Below, piece after piece: positions 7,832 through 16,644 of a stretch of 64,000 nt of DNA (its first letter is position 1; every line of letters starts with the position of its first letter). Made by a program: the position numbers and the translations under genes. This DNA comes from CAVUDO01 sp963740255 (lineage in GTDB: Bacteria > Actinomycetota > Actinomycetes > Mycobacteriales > Cryptosporangiaceae): assembly GCA_963740255.1 (NCBI GenBank), contig CAVUDO010000005.1, forward strand, positions 248,001-312,000, read 5' to 3'. The notes under the pieces are model-generated. The model ran no database searches, was not told the DNA's origin, and worked only from the letters and a program-made list of their open reading frames with translations.

Positions 7832-9589
7832 GTGACCGACCGCGACACCTCGCAGGTGGAGTCCGGAGCGCCGCCGGTGGCGGCCGGGGACCGGACGAAC
7901 GCCGACGTCGCCGGGCCGGACCTCACCGACGCGCCGCCGGTGGCGGATGCCGACGCGACCGGGGCCGACGCGACCGGCGGCGGCACGGCCAGCGTGGTCC
8001 GCAGCAGCGGGATCATGGCCGCCGGCAGCGTGGTGTCCCGGGTGACCGGATTCGTCCGCACTGCGGCCATCGCCGCGGCGATCGGTGCCCTCACGGTGGG
8101 CAACGCCTACCAGGTCTCCTACGCGCTGCCGTTGCAGGTGTACGAGCTGGTGCTCGGCGGCGTCCTCACCTCGGTGCTGGTGCCGGTGCTGGTCAAGGCC
8201 CGCAAACGCGACCCGGACGGCGGCGACGGCTACACGTCCGGGCTGCTGTCACTGGCCGTCGTCGTGCTCGGCGTGGCTACCGTGCTGGCCGTGCTGGCGG
8301 CACCGCTGCTCACCGGCATCTTCGCCAACGCCGACACGCCGGCCGACGCCCGCGGCCTGATCACCGCACTGTCGTACTTCATGTTGCCGTCGATCTTCTT
8401 CTACGGAATGTCGGCGCTGCTGGCGGCCGTGCTCAACACCCGCGGCCACTTCGCCGCGCCGATGTGGGCGCCGATCGTCAACAACCTCGTGGTGATCACG
8501 ATGGCGCTGGTGTTCCTGGCGCTGTCCACGGGCCAGCTCGCCGCCGCGACCATTCAGCCGTGGCAGGTGGCGCTGCTGGGCGGCGGCACCCTGCTCGGCG
8601 TGGTGAGCCAGGTGGCGGCGCTGGCCCCGGCGTTGCGCCGGGTCGGCTACCGGTTCCGGTTCCGTCTGCAGTTGCGGGGCCTGGGGCTGCGGGAGCTGGC
8701 CCGGATGGCCGGCTGGATGGTCGCCTACGTGGCCGTGAGCCAGGTCGGGGTGATCGTGGTCCTGCGGCTGGCCAGCCTCAACGACAACCGCGGCGGACCG
8801 AGCGCGCTGGTGCACAACTCCGCGTTCATCCTGTTCATGACCGTGCACGGCATCGTCGCGGTCTCGGTGATCACCGCACTGATGCCCCGGATGAGCGCCG
8901 CGGCGGCGGACGGCCGGCTCGGCGAGGTCGCGGCGAACCTGTCGCAGGGGTCGCGGCTGTCCGGGGTGATCCTGGTCCCGGCGACCGCGGCGTACCTGGC
9001 GCTCGGGGTGCCGATCGCGGTGACGGCCTTCGAGTGGGGCAACGTCGGCCACGACAGCGCGACCGCGATCGGTTTCGCGCTGATGGCCGCCGGCGTCGGG
9101 CTGGTGCCGTTCGCGATCAGCCAGATGCAGATCTTCGCCTTCTACGCCCTGGGCGACACCCGGACGCCTGCGCTGGCCAACATCGCGGTGGTCGCGGTGA
9201 AGGTGGTCGTGGCGCTCGGGCTGTACGCGCTGCTCCCTCCGGAGTGGACGATCGTCGGGCTGATGACCGCCAACACCGCCTCCTACGTGGTGGCCGTGGC
9301 GGTGTCGGCCTGGCTGCTGCGGCGCCGGGTGGGTCCGCTGGACGGGCCGCGCACCGCACAGACCCTGGTCCGGCTGTCGCTGGCCGCCGTAGGTGCCGGA
9401 GTGATCGGCTGGGCGATTGCCTACGGCGTCGGCGGTTGGCTGGGCGAGGGCAAGGGCGCCGCGTTCACGGCCCTGGTGCTCGGTGGTGTGGCGTTGCTGG
9501 CGGCGTTCGGCGCCGGGGCGGTGTTCCTGCGCGTCCGCGAGGTCACCGAACTCCTGGGCAGCCTCCGCCGCTTCCGCCGCCGGGCCTAG
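7832..9589 (+). CDS. murJ: MurJ/MviN lipid II flippase
   Basis: About 585 residues with fourteen or so hydrophobic helices. The first conserved part is VVRSSGIMAAGSVVSRVTGF followed by VRTAAIAAAIG, the MurJ signature of the MOP exporter superfamily. Later parts such as LNTRGHFAAPMWAPIVNN and FYALGDTRTPALANI are also typical. It moves lipid-linked peptidoglycan precursor across the membrane. The N-terminal ~50 residues are an Ala/Asp-rich cytoplasmic tail. In mycobacteria this protein is fused to a pseudokinase; here the pseudokinase is a separate gene at 14538, about 5 kb away. GTG 7832 is the likely start. Confidence 0.92.
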   Translation: MTDRDTSQVESGAPPVAAGDRTNADVAGPDLTDAPPVADADATGADATGGGTASVVRSSGIMAAGSVVSRVTGFVRTAAIAAAIGALTVGNAYQVSYALPLQVYELVLGGVLTSVLVPVLVKARKRDPDGGDGYTSGLLSLAVVVLGVATVLAVLAAPLLTGIFANADTPADARGLITALSYFMLPSIFFYGMSALLAAVLNTRGHFAAPMWAPIVNNLVVITMALVFLALSTGQLAAATIQPWQVALLGGGTLLGVVSQVAALAPALRRVGYRFRFRLQLRGLGLRELARMAGWMVAYVAVSQVGVIVVLRLASLNDNRGGPSALVHNSAFILFMTVHGIVAVSVITALMPRMSAAAADGRLGEVAANLSQGSRLSGVILVPATAAYLALGVPIAVTAFEWGNVGHDSATAIGFALMAAGVGLVPFAISQMQIFAFYALGDTRTPALANIAVVAVKVVVALGLYALLPPEWTIVGLMTANTASYVVAVAVSAWLLRRRVGPLDGPRTAQTLVRLSLAAVGAGVIGWAIAYGVGGWLGEGKGAAFTALVLGGVALLAAFGAGAVFLRVREVTELLGSLRRFRRRA

Positions 9590-9897
9590 CGGTCCGTCGC
9601 GTACGAGGCGCCGCTGAACGTTGCGGCGGTCGCTTGCGGTCCTGGCACGGGCTTGCCCCGGCCGGCACGCTGCTTCCCGGCGGGATGCTGTGCCTGATCG
9701 TGTCCGGTGACCGGTACAACGCCCGCAGCGGGAAGAGGATCGTCGTCGAGGTCGTCGGCGAGAAGCTGGCCGCCGCTGCGGTCGGGTCGTCGCGCATCAG
9801 ATCGGCCGGCAGCGAATGGGTCTGGTCTGGCTCGGTGCCGACCACCGCTACCGCCGTGGGGCCGTGGCGGTGTCGGCCTGGCCGCTGCGCGAATGAG

Positions 9898-9938
9898 CTA
9901 CGCCCGCTCGGCGTCCGAAGATGCGCGAGCGGGCGTAG
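9898..9938 (+). terminator. Hairpin, 13-bp perfect stem
   Basis: CTACGCCCGCTCG at 9898-9910 is exactly complementary to 9926-9938, with a 15-base loop. No T tract follows, as is usual in GC-rich actinomycetes. It may end the murJ transcript, though it lies about 310 bases past the stop codon. Confidence 0.45.
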
Positions 9939-10058
9939 CCGTGATGGTCACCGGTCCAATACTTCGCCCCAGGAGCCGGCTTCGTGCTCAGGAAATTGTC
10001 GCCCTCCGGCCGAAGCGCCCGCCATGGGACGGCCTCCCCAAGAGACCTCCGCGGACAG

Positions 10059-10098
10059 CGATCGGGCCGTGCCTCCCGTCGGAGGTGCGGCCCGATCG
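10059..10098 (-). terminator. Strong hairpin terminator of the secreted-protein gene
   Basis: CGATCGGGCCGTGCCTCC at 10059-10076 pairs with 10081-10098 (18 bp, two mismatches) around a CGTC loop. It lies 17 bases beyond the stop of the reverse-strand gene at 10115-10531, the position expected of its terminator. The core 17 bases from 10071 recur exactly at 12047-12063. Confidence 0.7.
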
Positions 10099-10114
10099 TG
10101 TGGGGGTGGTGGGG

Positions 10115-10531
10115 TTACTGGAGCCAGCAGATGTGTGCGCCGCGGCTGTTGCGGTTGGCGGTGAGGTCGGCGTGGGCGATCGCGCCGGGGGAGGCGTAGC
10201 GGGCGTAGCGGTGCACGATCTTGCCGTGCGGGTCGTGGCTGGTGTAGTGGTGGTAGAAGTTGCCGGCGGCGATGCGGGCGCCGTTGTTGAGTGCGCCGAT
10301 CCAGCTGATGTTGGCCACCGAGCCCTTGGGGGCGGTGATCAGGACGGCTTTGCCGGTGGCGTCGCGGACCAGTAGTGGGGCGTTCTTGTTGACGGTGTAC
10401 TGGCAGACGGTGGTTTTGCTGGCGACTTTCTGGCCGGCGGTGAGTTCGGCGGTGGCGGCCGAGGCGGCGGGGATACCGACCGCGAGGGCCGCGGCGACCA
10501 CGCCGCCGACGATGAGCTTCTTTGCACGCAT
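10115..10531 (-). CDS. Secreted SH3-like small protein
   Basis: A 138-residue protein from ATG 10531 with GGAG a few bases upstream. Residues 1-25 are a Sec signal peptide ending IPAASA. The mature part has TTVCQYTVNKNAPLLVRDAT, then a Lys-Gly turn (APKGSVANISW) and ends GAHICWLQ; the two Cys (one in CQYTV, one near the C-terminus) could form a disulfide. The layout recalls small secreted SH3-like proteins of actinomycetes; this is an inference. A strong terminator follows. No operon partner is seen. Confidence 0.75.
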   Translation of the reverse strand: MRAKKLIVGGVVAAALAVGIPAASAATAELTAGQKVASKTTVCQYTVNKNAPLLVRDATGKAVLITAPKGSVANISWIGALNNGARIAAGNFYHHYTSHDPHGKIVHRYARYASPGAIAHADLTANRNSRGAHICWLQ

Positions 10532-10757
10532 GTAAGTCTCCAAGAGCTTGCCTGGCTTACGGAGACTCCGTCCCGGTCTGGTTTCCACGCCGTCGCGGAC
10601 GGAACGGAGCCCGTTGCCGCGGTCAGTATGGTCACGGGTCCCCTGCGCCCCGCCATGGGACAGGTTCCCCACTTTTCTCCACAAACGACAGGCGCAGCGG
10701 CTCCCGGAACGGGTCGGCCGGACGGCGGCCGGCGAGGGACTGATCCCCACCCCGACG

Positions 10758-10800
10758 CCGAGGTGCCCGCCCCACCTGGATGGTGGGACGGGCACCTCGG
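10758..10800 (-). terminator. Strong 19-bp hairpin downstream of the chaplin-like gene
   Basis: CCGAGGTGCCCGCCCCACC at 10758-10776 pairs with 10782-10800 with a single mismatch and a five-base loop. It lies about 170 bases beyond the chaplin-like stop, and right after the end of an alternative frame (stop near 10802) that continues the gene by frameshift. It is the likely terminator of that transcript. The rest of 10532-10971 shows no other gene. Confidence 0.7.
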
Positions 10801-10971
10801 TTCATCGACTGCTTCCCGCCGTTCCCGCCGCCTGGCTGATCCCCGTGGTGTCGTGGATCAACGGCGTTCCGGCCGGGTTGGTGCGTTCAGTGCTGGTCGT
10901 GCCTTCGATGCTCGGTCGTGCTCCGTGCTCCGTGCTCCGTGCGGTGGTGCAGGTTGTGCTGGTGGTGCTGT

Positions 10972-11970
10972 TCAGCGCATCGTCGCCGTGGCGGTGCCGG
11001 TGCCCGAGCCGATGCCCACGCCCAGCACGCCCACGCCGTTGCCCACGACGTTGACCGGGACCTGGATCGGCACGTAGGCCTGGTTGCCCACCAGGATGCC
11101 GGTGTTGTCGGTGCTGACCAGCGTCGTCGCGGACTTGTGCACCGCGGACCGCTTCATCGTCGCGGTGGCCGAGCAGGTGCCCGAGCCGATGCCGCCGCCG
11201 AGCACGCCCACGCCGTTGCCGCACGCGTTGACCGGGACCTGGATCGGCACGTAGGCCTGGTTGCCCACCAGGATGCCGGTGTTGTCGGTGCTGATCAGCG
11301 TGACGTCACCGGCGCCGTTCGCGGAGGAACCCTTCAGCGACGCGCCCGACTTCTTGGCCGCGCTGCTGCTGTGGTGCGGGCCCGACTTCGCGGTGGCCGA
11401 GCAGGTGCCCGAGCCGATGCCGCCGCCGAGCACGCCCACGCCGTTCCCGCACACGTTGACGGGGATCTGGATGGGAGCGATCAGCTGGTTGCCGTTGCCG
11501 ATGCCGGTGTTGCCGTTGCTCACAGCGGTGGTGCTCTTCCGGTTGGCGCTGTGGCCGTGGCCGTTCTTCATGGTGGCGGTGGCCGAGCAGGTGCCCGAAC
11601 CGATGCCGCCGCCGAGCACGCCCACGCCGTTCCCGCACACGTTGATCGGGACCTGGATGGGGGCGTACAGCTGGTTGCCGTTGCCGATGCCGGTGTTGCC
11701 GTCGCTGACCAGGGTGACGTCGCCGGAGCGCTTCATCGTGGCGGTCGCGTCACAGGTGCCCGAGCCGATGCCCAGGCCCAGCACGCCCACGCCGTTGCCG
11801 CAGACGTTGATCGGAACCTGGATCGGGACGACGGCCTGGTTGCCGTTCAGGATTCCGGTGTTGCCGGAGCTGAGCAGGGTGTCGTCCGCGTGAGCGGCCA
11901 CACCGGCGGCGACGACGAAGCCAGCGGAGAGCAGACCGACCTGCAGGGTGCGACGAATCCATGTGTTCAT
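10972..11970 (-). CDS. Chaplin-like secreted protein with five repeats
   Basis: A 332-residue protein with a Sec signal (ending AAHADD). It holds five copies of a ~38-residue chaplin-like unit with the pattern GNTGI-NGNQ---PIQVP-NVCGN followed by GVGVLGGGIGSGTC. Linkers are Ser/Lys/His-rich. The first four units carry the Cys pair seen in chaplins; the fifth has Val and Gly at these places. Chaplins are amyloid-forming surface proteins that coat aerial hyphae and spores in filamentous actinomycetes. No LPxTG sorting signal is seen. A weak point is the C-terminus: a frameshift would add ~60 residues. Confidence 0.85.
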   Translation of the reverse strand: MNTWIRRTLQVGLLSAGFVVAAGVAAHADDTLLSSGNTGILNGNQAVVPIQVPINVCGNGVGVLGLGIGSGTCDATATMKRSGDVTLVSDGNTGIGNGNQLYAPIQVPINVCGNGVGVLGGGIGSGTCSATATMKNGHGHSANRKSTTAVSNGNTGIGNGNQLIAPIQIPVNVCGNGVGVLGGGIGSGTCSATAKSGPHHSSSAAKKSGASLKGSSANGAGDVTLISTDNTGILVGNQAYVPIQVPVNACGNGVGVLGGGIGSGTCSATATMKRSAVHKSATTLVSTDNTGILVGNQAYVPIQVPVNVVGNGVGVLGVGIGSGTGTATATMR

Positions 11971-12399
11971 GACTGGGAAGAGCCTCTCTGAATAATGGTG
12001 CTATCGATTTCGATGAGGTAAGGCAGATTTTCTGTTTTTGGCGCACGCCTCCCGTCGGAGGTGATTGCCGTGGGGTGGCGACTCGAAAGAGTTCGATTCG
12101 CCGGGGTCCGGGTCTGTGCACTCGCCGGCGAGTGCGCCCGGGGGAATGTGCTGATCCACCATTCGGCGTATTCGAATTCGGAGGGAATGGTGCCCGCGGT
12201 CGTGGCCGTGGCCTCAGCGGAGGCCGGCGGCTGAACGTTGGATTCCCTGGCCGTGAGGCGGAGTCTCGCCGATGGCGTAGGCCACCTTGCGGGAGAGACC
12301 GTGACCTCGTTCGATGCCGAGGTGGGGCCCGGGGGTGATGCGGGTGCGCGCGGGAGGACCGTCAGGTCTGGCGCACACCCACCGGGCCGGCGCACCGAC
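11971..12399. other. Upstream region of the chaplin-like gene
   Basis: No gene is supported. The 250 bases before the chaplin-like start are less GC-rich than the surroundings (TTTTCTGTTTTTGG at 12028-12041) and probably carry its promoter and leader. The short hairpin GCCTCCCGTCGGAGGTG (12047-12063) matches the terminator core at 10071 exactly. An 8-bp inverted repeat (12157-12164 with 12185-12192) and the palindrome CTCGCCGGCGAG (12121) are also present. Confidence 0.4.
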
Positions 12400-13353
12400 C
12401 TAGTCGGGGCTGACGGCCAGCTTCTCCGCGCGGTTGCGCGGGGCACCCTGGTCGGCGGTGGCGGGCGTGACGAGCGAGATCGCCGCGTCCGCTGCCGAGG
12501 TGCCGGTGACGAAGGCACCAGTGCCGCCGTCGTGCGTCGGTGCGGTCGGGCCGGAGGTGCTACCGCCGGAGCCGGCCACGCCGAGCAGCCGTGGGAAGAG
12601 GTCACCGGTGGGCCCGGACGGGAACTGCGTGTCCGTGGCGCCGGCCGGCTGACCGAACGAGTGGACGACCCGGGTACCGGAGGCGTCGGCCTGGTGCGTG
12701 TCCGCACCGTTCTGGCCGAGCCGGGCCGGCGTCGGGACGCCGTGGGACGCCGCTGGTGTGGTCCGCGACGCCGTGGCGTGGTCCGACCCTTGCGAGGTCA
12801 GGGACGTCACGGTGTCGTCGACCGGTCGCAGCAGCGCCGTGCCCGAGAGAACCGGGCGGATGCCGTCGGTCAGGGGACCGAGGGCATCGGTGAGCGGGGT
12901 GACCACGTCGGACAGGCCGAGCGGAGCGAGCAGACCCTCCTGGCGGGAGGAACCGTCACACGCGTCCGGCGCACCGGCGGTCGGGGTCGAACCGGCGACT
13001 GCCCTGGTGACCGGCGCGAGCGCCTGACCCGTGGCAGCGGCGGCCGGCTCGACGATCCCGGCGATGCTCCGCGTCACCGGAGCCAACGCGCTCTCCACCG
13101 GCTGCCCGACCGAAGCAGCTGCCCCGGCCTGAGAACCGGTGGAGCGGGAGGACGTCGAATCTGCCGACACGACGCCGGACGCACATGTCGTCTCGGCGGG
13201 CGCGTCGGCGTGAGCACTCGCGGAGGCGACCAGCCAGGCCACCGCGGCGAACCCCAACAGGACCATCAGGCGGACCAATGCCGTCACGACAGGCGTGCGC
13301 GACAGCTGCGACATGGCGTGCTCAACACGCCTGCCCCGCAGCCCGTCGTTCAT
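12400..13353 (-). CDS. Secreted Ala/Thr/Ser-rich protein next to chaplin gene
   Basis: About 317 residues from ATG 13353, which has AGGACG just upstream; ATG 13371, also with a GGAG site, is an alternative. A hydrophobic signal segment (LMVLLGFAAVAWLVASAS) ends with AHADAP. The mature part is low in complexity, rich in Ala, Thr, Gly and Pro, with pseudo-repeats such as ALAPVTRSIAG and ALAPVTRAVAG and LTDALGPLTDGI. There are two Cys. It resembles the cell-surface or hydrophobin-accessory proteins found beside chaplins in mycelial actinomycetes, though no family is recognised. It is probably co-regulated with the chaplin-like gene. Confidence 0.65.
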   Translation of the reverse strand: MNDGLRGRRVEHAMSQLSRTPVVTALVRLMVLLGFAAVAWLVASASAHADAPAETTCASGVVSADSTSSRSTGSQAGAAASVGQPVESALAPVTRSIAGIVEPAAAATGQALAPVTRAVAGSTPTAGAPDACDGSSRQEGLLAPLGLSDVVTPLTDALGPLTDGIRPVLSGTALLRPVDDTVTSLTSQGSDHATASRTTPAASHGVPTPARLGQNGADTHQADASGTRVVHSFGQPAGATDTQFPSGPTGDLFPRLLGVAGSGGSTSGPTAPTHDGGTGAFVTGTSAADAAISLVTPATADQGAPRNRAEKLAVSPD

Positions 13354-13693
13354 CGTCCTGCCCCCGAACATCGTTGCTCCGCCGCTGGTACGCGCTGCCT
13401 CCGGACTCCCCAGACGGGTGCGGAATTCGATCCACCCGTTGGCCGGAAACAACCGTTGGACTTCGCCTCCCGCGCTCCCCATTACTGAGAGAGACGCGCT
13501 CGACACGGAGAAGGATGTCCCATTCGTCCCACGGGTGCAACCCCACCGCATCTATTCGGCGTGTCGCCAATCGCTCCGCAGTCGCATCCCCGGGCGCCTC
13601 GCCGGTCGCCTCGCGGGAATGCAATTGACACCGCACGTTCCGGTGAACGCCATTCGCCCCTCGCATTGGCTCGACGGATACGCCGAATAGCGG
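13354..13693. other. Gene-free stretch before the DUF853-like remnant
   Basis: No gene, RNA or repeat is recognised. The upstream signals of the secreted-protein gene are expected at its left end. Confidence 0.3.
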
Positions 13694-14343
13694 TCAGCGG
13701 CGCTTGCGCGTCCCGAAGATGTTGCGCATGATCTCCCGGCCCGCGGTGGTGGCCGCCGTGACGAGGAAGCTCTTCACGGCCTTGGACCTGAGGATCTCGC
13801 CGACCATCCCGCCGGACGGAGCCGGAGCGGCCGGGCCCGGGACGGGCTCCTGGCCGGACGGCGGCGCGGGCCGAGCGGACGGCGCGGGCCGAGCGGGAGG
13901 CGCGGGCCGAGCGGGCGGGGCCTGGGCGGCCACCTTCGCCAGCAGCTTCTCGTAGGCCGACTCCCGGTCGATCGCCTCGGCGTACTTACCCCGCAGCGGC
14001 GAGGCGGCGACCACGCCGTCCAGCACGGAGGCGTCGACCTGGGCCATCAGCGACCTCGCACCGGCAGCTTCGTCCAGGCCACCGGCGTGGGGGCACCCCG
14101 CTCGGAGAGCACGGTGACGACCGCCTCGCCGATGCCGAGCTGGGTCAGCACCTCCTCCAGGTCGTACCCGCTGTTCGGGAACGTCGAGGCGGTGGCCTTG
14201 AGCGCCTTCGCGTCGTCCGGTGTGAACGCGCGCAGGGCGTGTTGCACCCGGTTGCCGAGCTGGGCGAGCACGTCCTTCGGCACGTCCTTGGGCGTCTGGG
14301 TGACGAAGTGCGGCGGTCGGCCGGGTTCGACGGTCGCGCGCAC
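13694..14343 (-). pseudogene. Broken HerA/DUF853-like ATPase C-terminus
   Basis: In the first frame (14343 to about 14050) lies PHFVTQTPKDVPKDVLAQLG and then NRVQHALRAFTPDDAKALKA, the conserved C-terminal region of DUF853/YjgR-type HerA-like NTPases. The frame stops, and the same protein continues one frame over with SPLRGKYAEAIDRESAYEKL to GEILRSKAVKSFLVTAATTA and the basic end GTRKRR. Only ~215 of about 500 expected residues remain, the Walker region is absent, and a frameshift lies near 14050. This is a truncated, frameshifted remnant. Confidence 0.8.
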
Positions 14344-14537
14344 CGGTGCGCCGCGCCGTCGGCGGGCGGCCGGCAGGATGCGGAACGGTAACCTTTACCG
14401 ACGTTGTGCTGGTGATCGGTGGCAACCGACCCGCCCGTCCGGGCAGGATGGGGTACGTCCCGGGCACCGCGGGCGGGCGATACTGGCGTGGACGGACGAG
14501 GACGGAACGTTCTGCGGGTGCGCACGGGAGGCGGGTC

Positions 14538-15938
14538 GTGACACAGCTCGGCGCACCCACCCGGGGCGAGGTCCTCGCCGGCCGCTACCGGCTCGACGAC
14601 ATCGTCACGGCCGACCCCCACTCCGGGCACGCCTTCTGGCGCGGCACCGACTCCCTGCTCAACCGGCCGGTCTCGATCGAACTGCGGGTCCCCGGCGGGC
14701 CGGCGGCCAAGGCGATGATCGCCGCGGCCGTGACCGCCGGCCGGATCGTCCACCCGAGCGTGGTGGGGGTCTACGACGCGGTCGACGAAGGGCCCCGCGC
14801 GTTCGTCGTCCGCGAGTGGGTGGAAGGCGACACCCTGCTGGACGCCGTCCGGGAGTCCCCGCTCGACCCCGCGCGGGCCGCGGCGCTGGCCCGCACCGCC
14901 GCCGACGCCCTGGCCGGCATCCACGCCACCGGCCACGCCCACGGCAACCTGCAGCCCGAGGCCGTCCTGATCGGCGTCGACGGCGAGGTCACGCTGACCG
15001 ACCTGCGGCTCGGCGACGCCTCCGCGCACCCGTTCGACGTCCGGGGCGTCGGCGGCCTGCTGTACGCCGCGCTCACCGGCCACTGGCCCGCCGACCTGCC
15101 GCCGCACCGCACGGGGCTGCCGCCGGCCGTGGTGGTGGACGGCCGGATGTGCTCGCCGAGCCAGTGCCGGGCCGGCATTCCCAGCTACCTCGACGCGCTC
15201 ACGATGGACCTGCTCGACCCCGCGGTCCCCCCGCCGCCCGCCGCCGAACTGGCCGTCGAACTGCGGCGGTACGACATCGCCGATCCCGAGATGAGCACGC
15301 TCGGGATGATCGCCCCGGAGCCGGCCGCCGAGGAGCGGAGCTGGAAGCGTGCGGCGGTGCTCGGCGCCGGGCTCGCCGTCATCGTCGGCGCCGGCCTGGT
15401 CTTCGGCACGGTGGGCCTGCCCAACTTCGGCGGCACCGACTACCCGCCGGCCGCCGACCCGACCAGGACGTCGCCCTCGGCGGCGGCCACCGCGGCCGCG
15501 TTCACGCTGGCCGGGGCCAGCATCGTGGACGGCCGCGGCACGGTCGACGAGTCCGACAAGAACGCCGGCAAGACCACCGACGGCGACGCGGCCACCGTGT
15601 GGAGCACCGACGAGTACAACAACGCCGACCTGCTCGGGTTCAAGAAGGGCATGGGCATCGTCGTCGACCTCGGCGAGGCGAAGTCGGTGCGTCGGGTCGC
15701 GGTCGGGCTGGCCACCTCCGGGGCCACGCTGGAGGTCCGGCTGGCCACCGAGGAGTCCGACGACCCGACCACCTACCAGGTGGCCGCCGCCGAGCAGCAG
15801 GCCGACGGCGACACGGTCGTCTACACGCTGGCCAACCCCACGAATGCCCGGTATGTGCTGGTCTTCATCACCGCGCTCCCGCCCAACGGCGAGGGGAAGT
15901 ACCAGCTCGGCATCTCCGAGATCAAGGTCTCGGGCTAG
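14538..15938 (+). CDS. Transmembrane pseudokinase with extracellular beta-sandwich (MviN-tail-like)
   Basis: About 466 residues from GTG 14538 (GGAGG upstream). The cytoplasmic domain is a protein-kinase fold starting LAGRYRLDDIVTADPHSGHA, but the catalytic residues are degraded: the beta-3 Lys is lost (VSIELRV), HRD is replaced by HGNLQPEAVLI and DFG by LTDLRL. It is a pseudokinase. A transmembrane segment near residue 270 (VLGAGLAVIVGAGLVFG) leads to a discoidin-like domain with ITTDGDAATVWST-like and GMGIVVDLGEAKSVRR motifs. This matches the C-terminal part of mycobacterial MviN, which recruits FhaA after phosphorylation. Here it is a separate gene just before sigM. Confidence 0.85.
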   Translation: MTQLGAPTRGEVLAGRYRLDDIVTADPHSGHAFWRGTDSLLNRPVSIELRVPGGPAAKAMIAAAVTAGRIVHPSVVGVYDAVDEGPRAFVVREWVEGDTLLDAVRESPLDPARAAALARTAADALAGIHATGHAHGNLQPEAVLIGVDGEVTLTDLRLGDASAHPFDVRGVGGLLYAALTGHWPADLPPHRTGLPPAVVVDGRMCSPSQCRAGIPSYLDALTMDLLDPAVPPPPAAELAVELRRYDIADPEMSTLGMIAPEPAAEERSWKRAAVLGAGLAVIVGAGLVFGTVGLPNFGGTDYPPAADPTRTSPSAAATAAAFTLAGASIVDGRGTVDESDKNAGKTTDGDAATVWSTDEYNNADLLGFKKGMGIVVDLGEAKSVRRVAVGLATSGATLEVRLATEESDDPTTYQVAAAEQQADGDTVVYTLANPTNARYVLVFITALPPNGEGKYQLGISEIKVSG

Positions 15939-15987
15939 GACACGTCCTACCCCGGGGTTCGCGGCGTCGGCCCGTTAGGGTGCCTGC

Positions 15988-16644
15988 GTGCCGTCCGTAC
16001 CCGATCCGGCTGCCCCCTCCGGTGGCGCGTCCGACGCCGCCGAGGACCGTGCGCTGCTCGCCGCGCACGTCGCCGGAGACGCGGACGCCTTCGGCGAGAT
16101 CGTCCGCCGGCACCGCGACCGGCTCTGGGCGGTGGCGCTGCGGACGCTGGGCGACCGCGAGGAGGCCGCCGACGCGCTGCAGGACGCACTGCTCTCGGCG
16201 TACCGCTCGGCCGCGAAGTACCGCGGCGAGGCCGCCGTCACCACCTGGCTGCACCGCATCGTGGTCAACGCGTGTCTCGACCGGGTCCGCCGGCGGCGCG
16301 TCCGCGCCACGGTGCCGCTGCCCGAGGCGGGCGCGTACGAGCCGGTCCAGCCCGGCGACCTGATGGCCGACCGGGACACCGCGATGGCCGTGCAGGACGC
16401 GCTGGCCGCGATCCCGGCCGAGCAGCGGGCCGCGCTGGTGCTGCTCGACGTCGAGGGGCACACGGTGGCCGAGGTCGCCGAGATCCTCGGGGTGGCCCAG
16501 GGCACGGTGAAGAGCCGCTGCGCCCGCGGCCGGGCCCGGCTCGCGGTGCTGCTCGGCCACCTACGGAACCTCGACGCCGAGGTCGGCGTCGAATCAGAAG
16601 GTGGACGCGCCGCACGACATGGGGAGGAGGGCGCCGCACCGTGA
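15988..16644 (+). CDS. sigM: ECF sigma factor SigM
   Basis: A 218-residue ECF sigma factor. Region 2 has DALQDALLSAYRSAAKYRGE and WLHRIVVNACLDRVRRRR; region 4 has HTVAEVAEILGVAQGTVKSR, a helix-turn-helix for -35 binding. Position between the pseudokinase and an anti-sigma gene, followed by trxB and trxA, is that of SigM in mycobacteria and relatives. The stop overlaps the anti-sigma start by four bases (GTGA). SigM controls cell-surface and stress genes in related species; its regulon here is unknown. Confidence 0.9.
   Translation: MPSVPDPAAPSGGASDAAEDRALLAAHVAGDADAFGEIVRRHRDRLWAVALRTLGDREEAADALQDALLSAYRSAAKYRGEAAVTTWLHRIVVNACLDRVRRRRVRATVPLPEAGAYEPVQPGDLMADRDTAMAVQDALAAIPAEQRAALVLLDVEGHTVAEVAEILGVAQGTVKSRCARGRARLAVLLGHLRNLDAEVGVESEGGRAARHGEEGAAP

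Larger units (their letters stand above)
9590..10114. other. Gene-free stretch after murJ
   Basis: No protein of recognisable family is found on either strand. It holds two strong hairpins, listed separately, and a stretch resembling coding sequence only by GC bias. It probably represents a decayed gene region with terminators between murJ and the convergent secreted-protein gene. Confidence 0.4.

Noticed and set aside
8464..10164. A long second frame across murJ and the following region
   Set aside because: It overlaps murJ in another frame and its product is a GC-driven Arg/Gly/Ala string.
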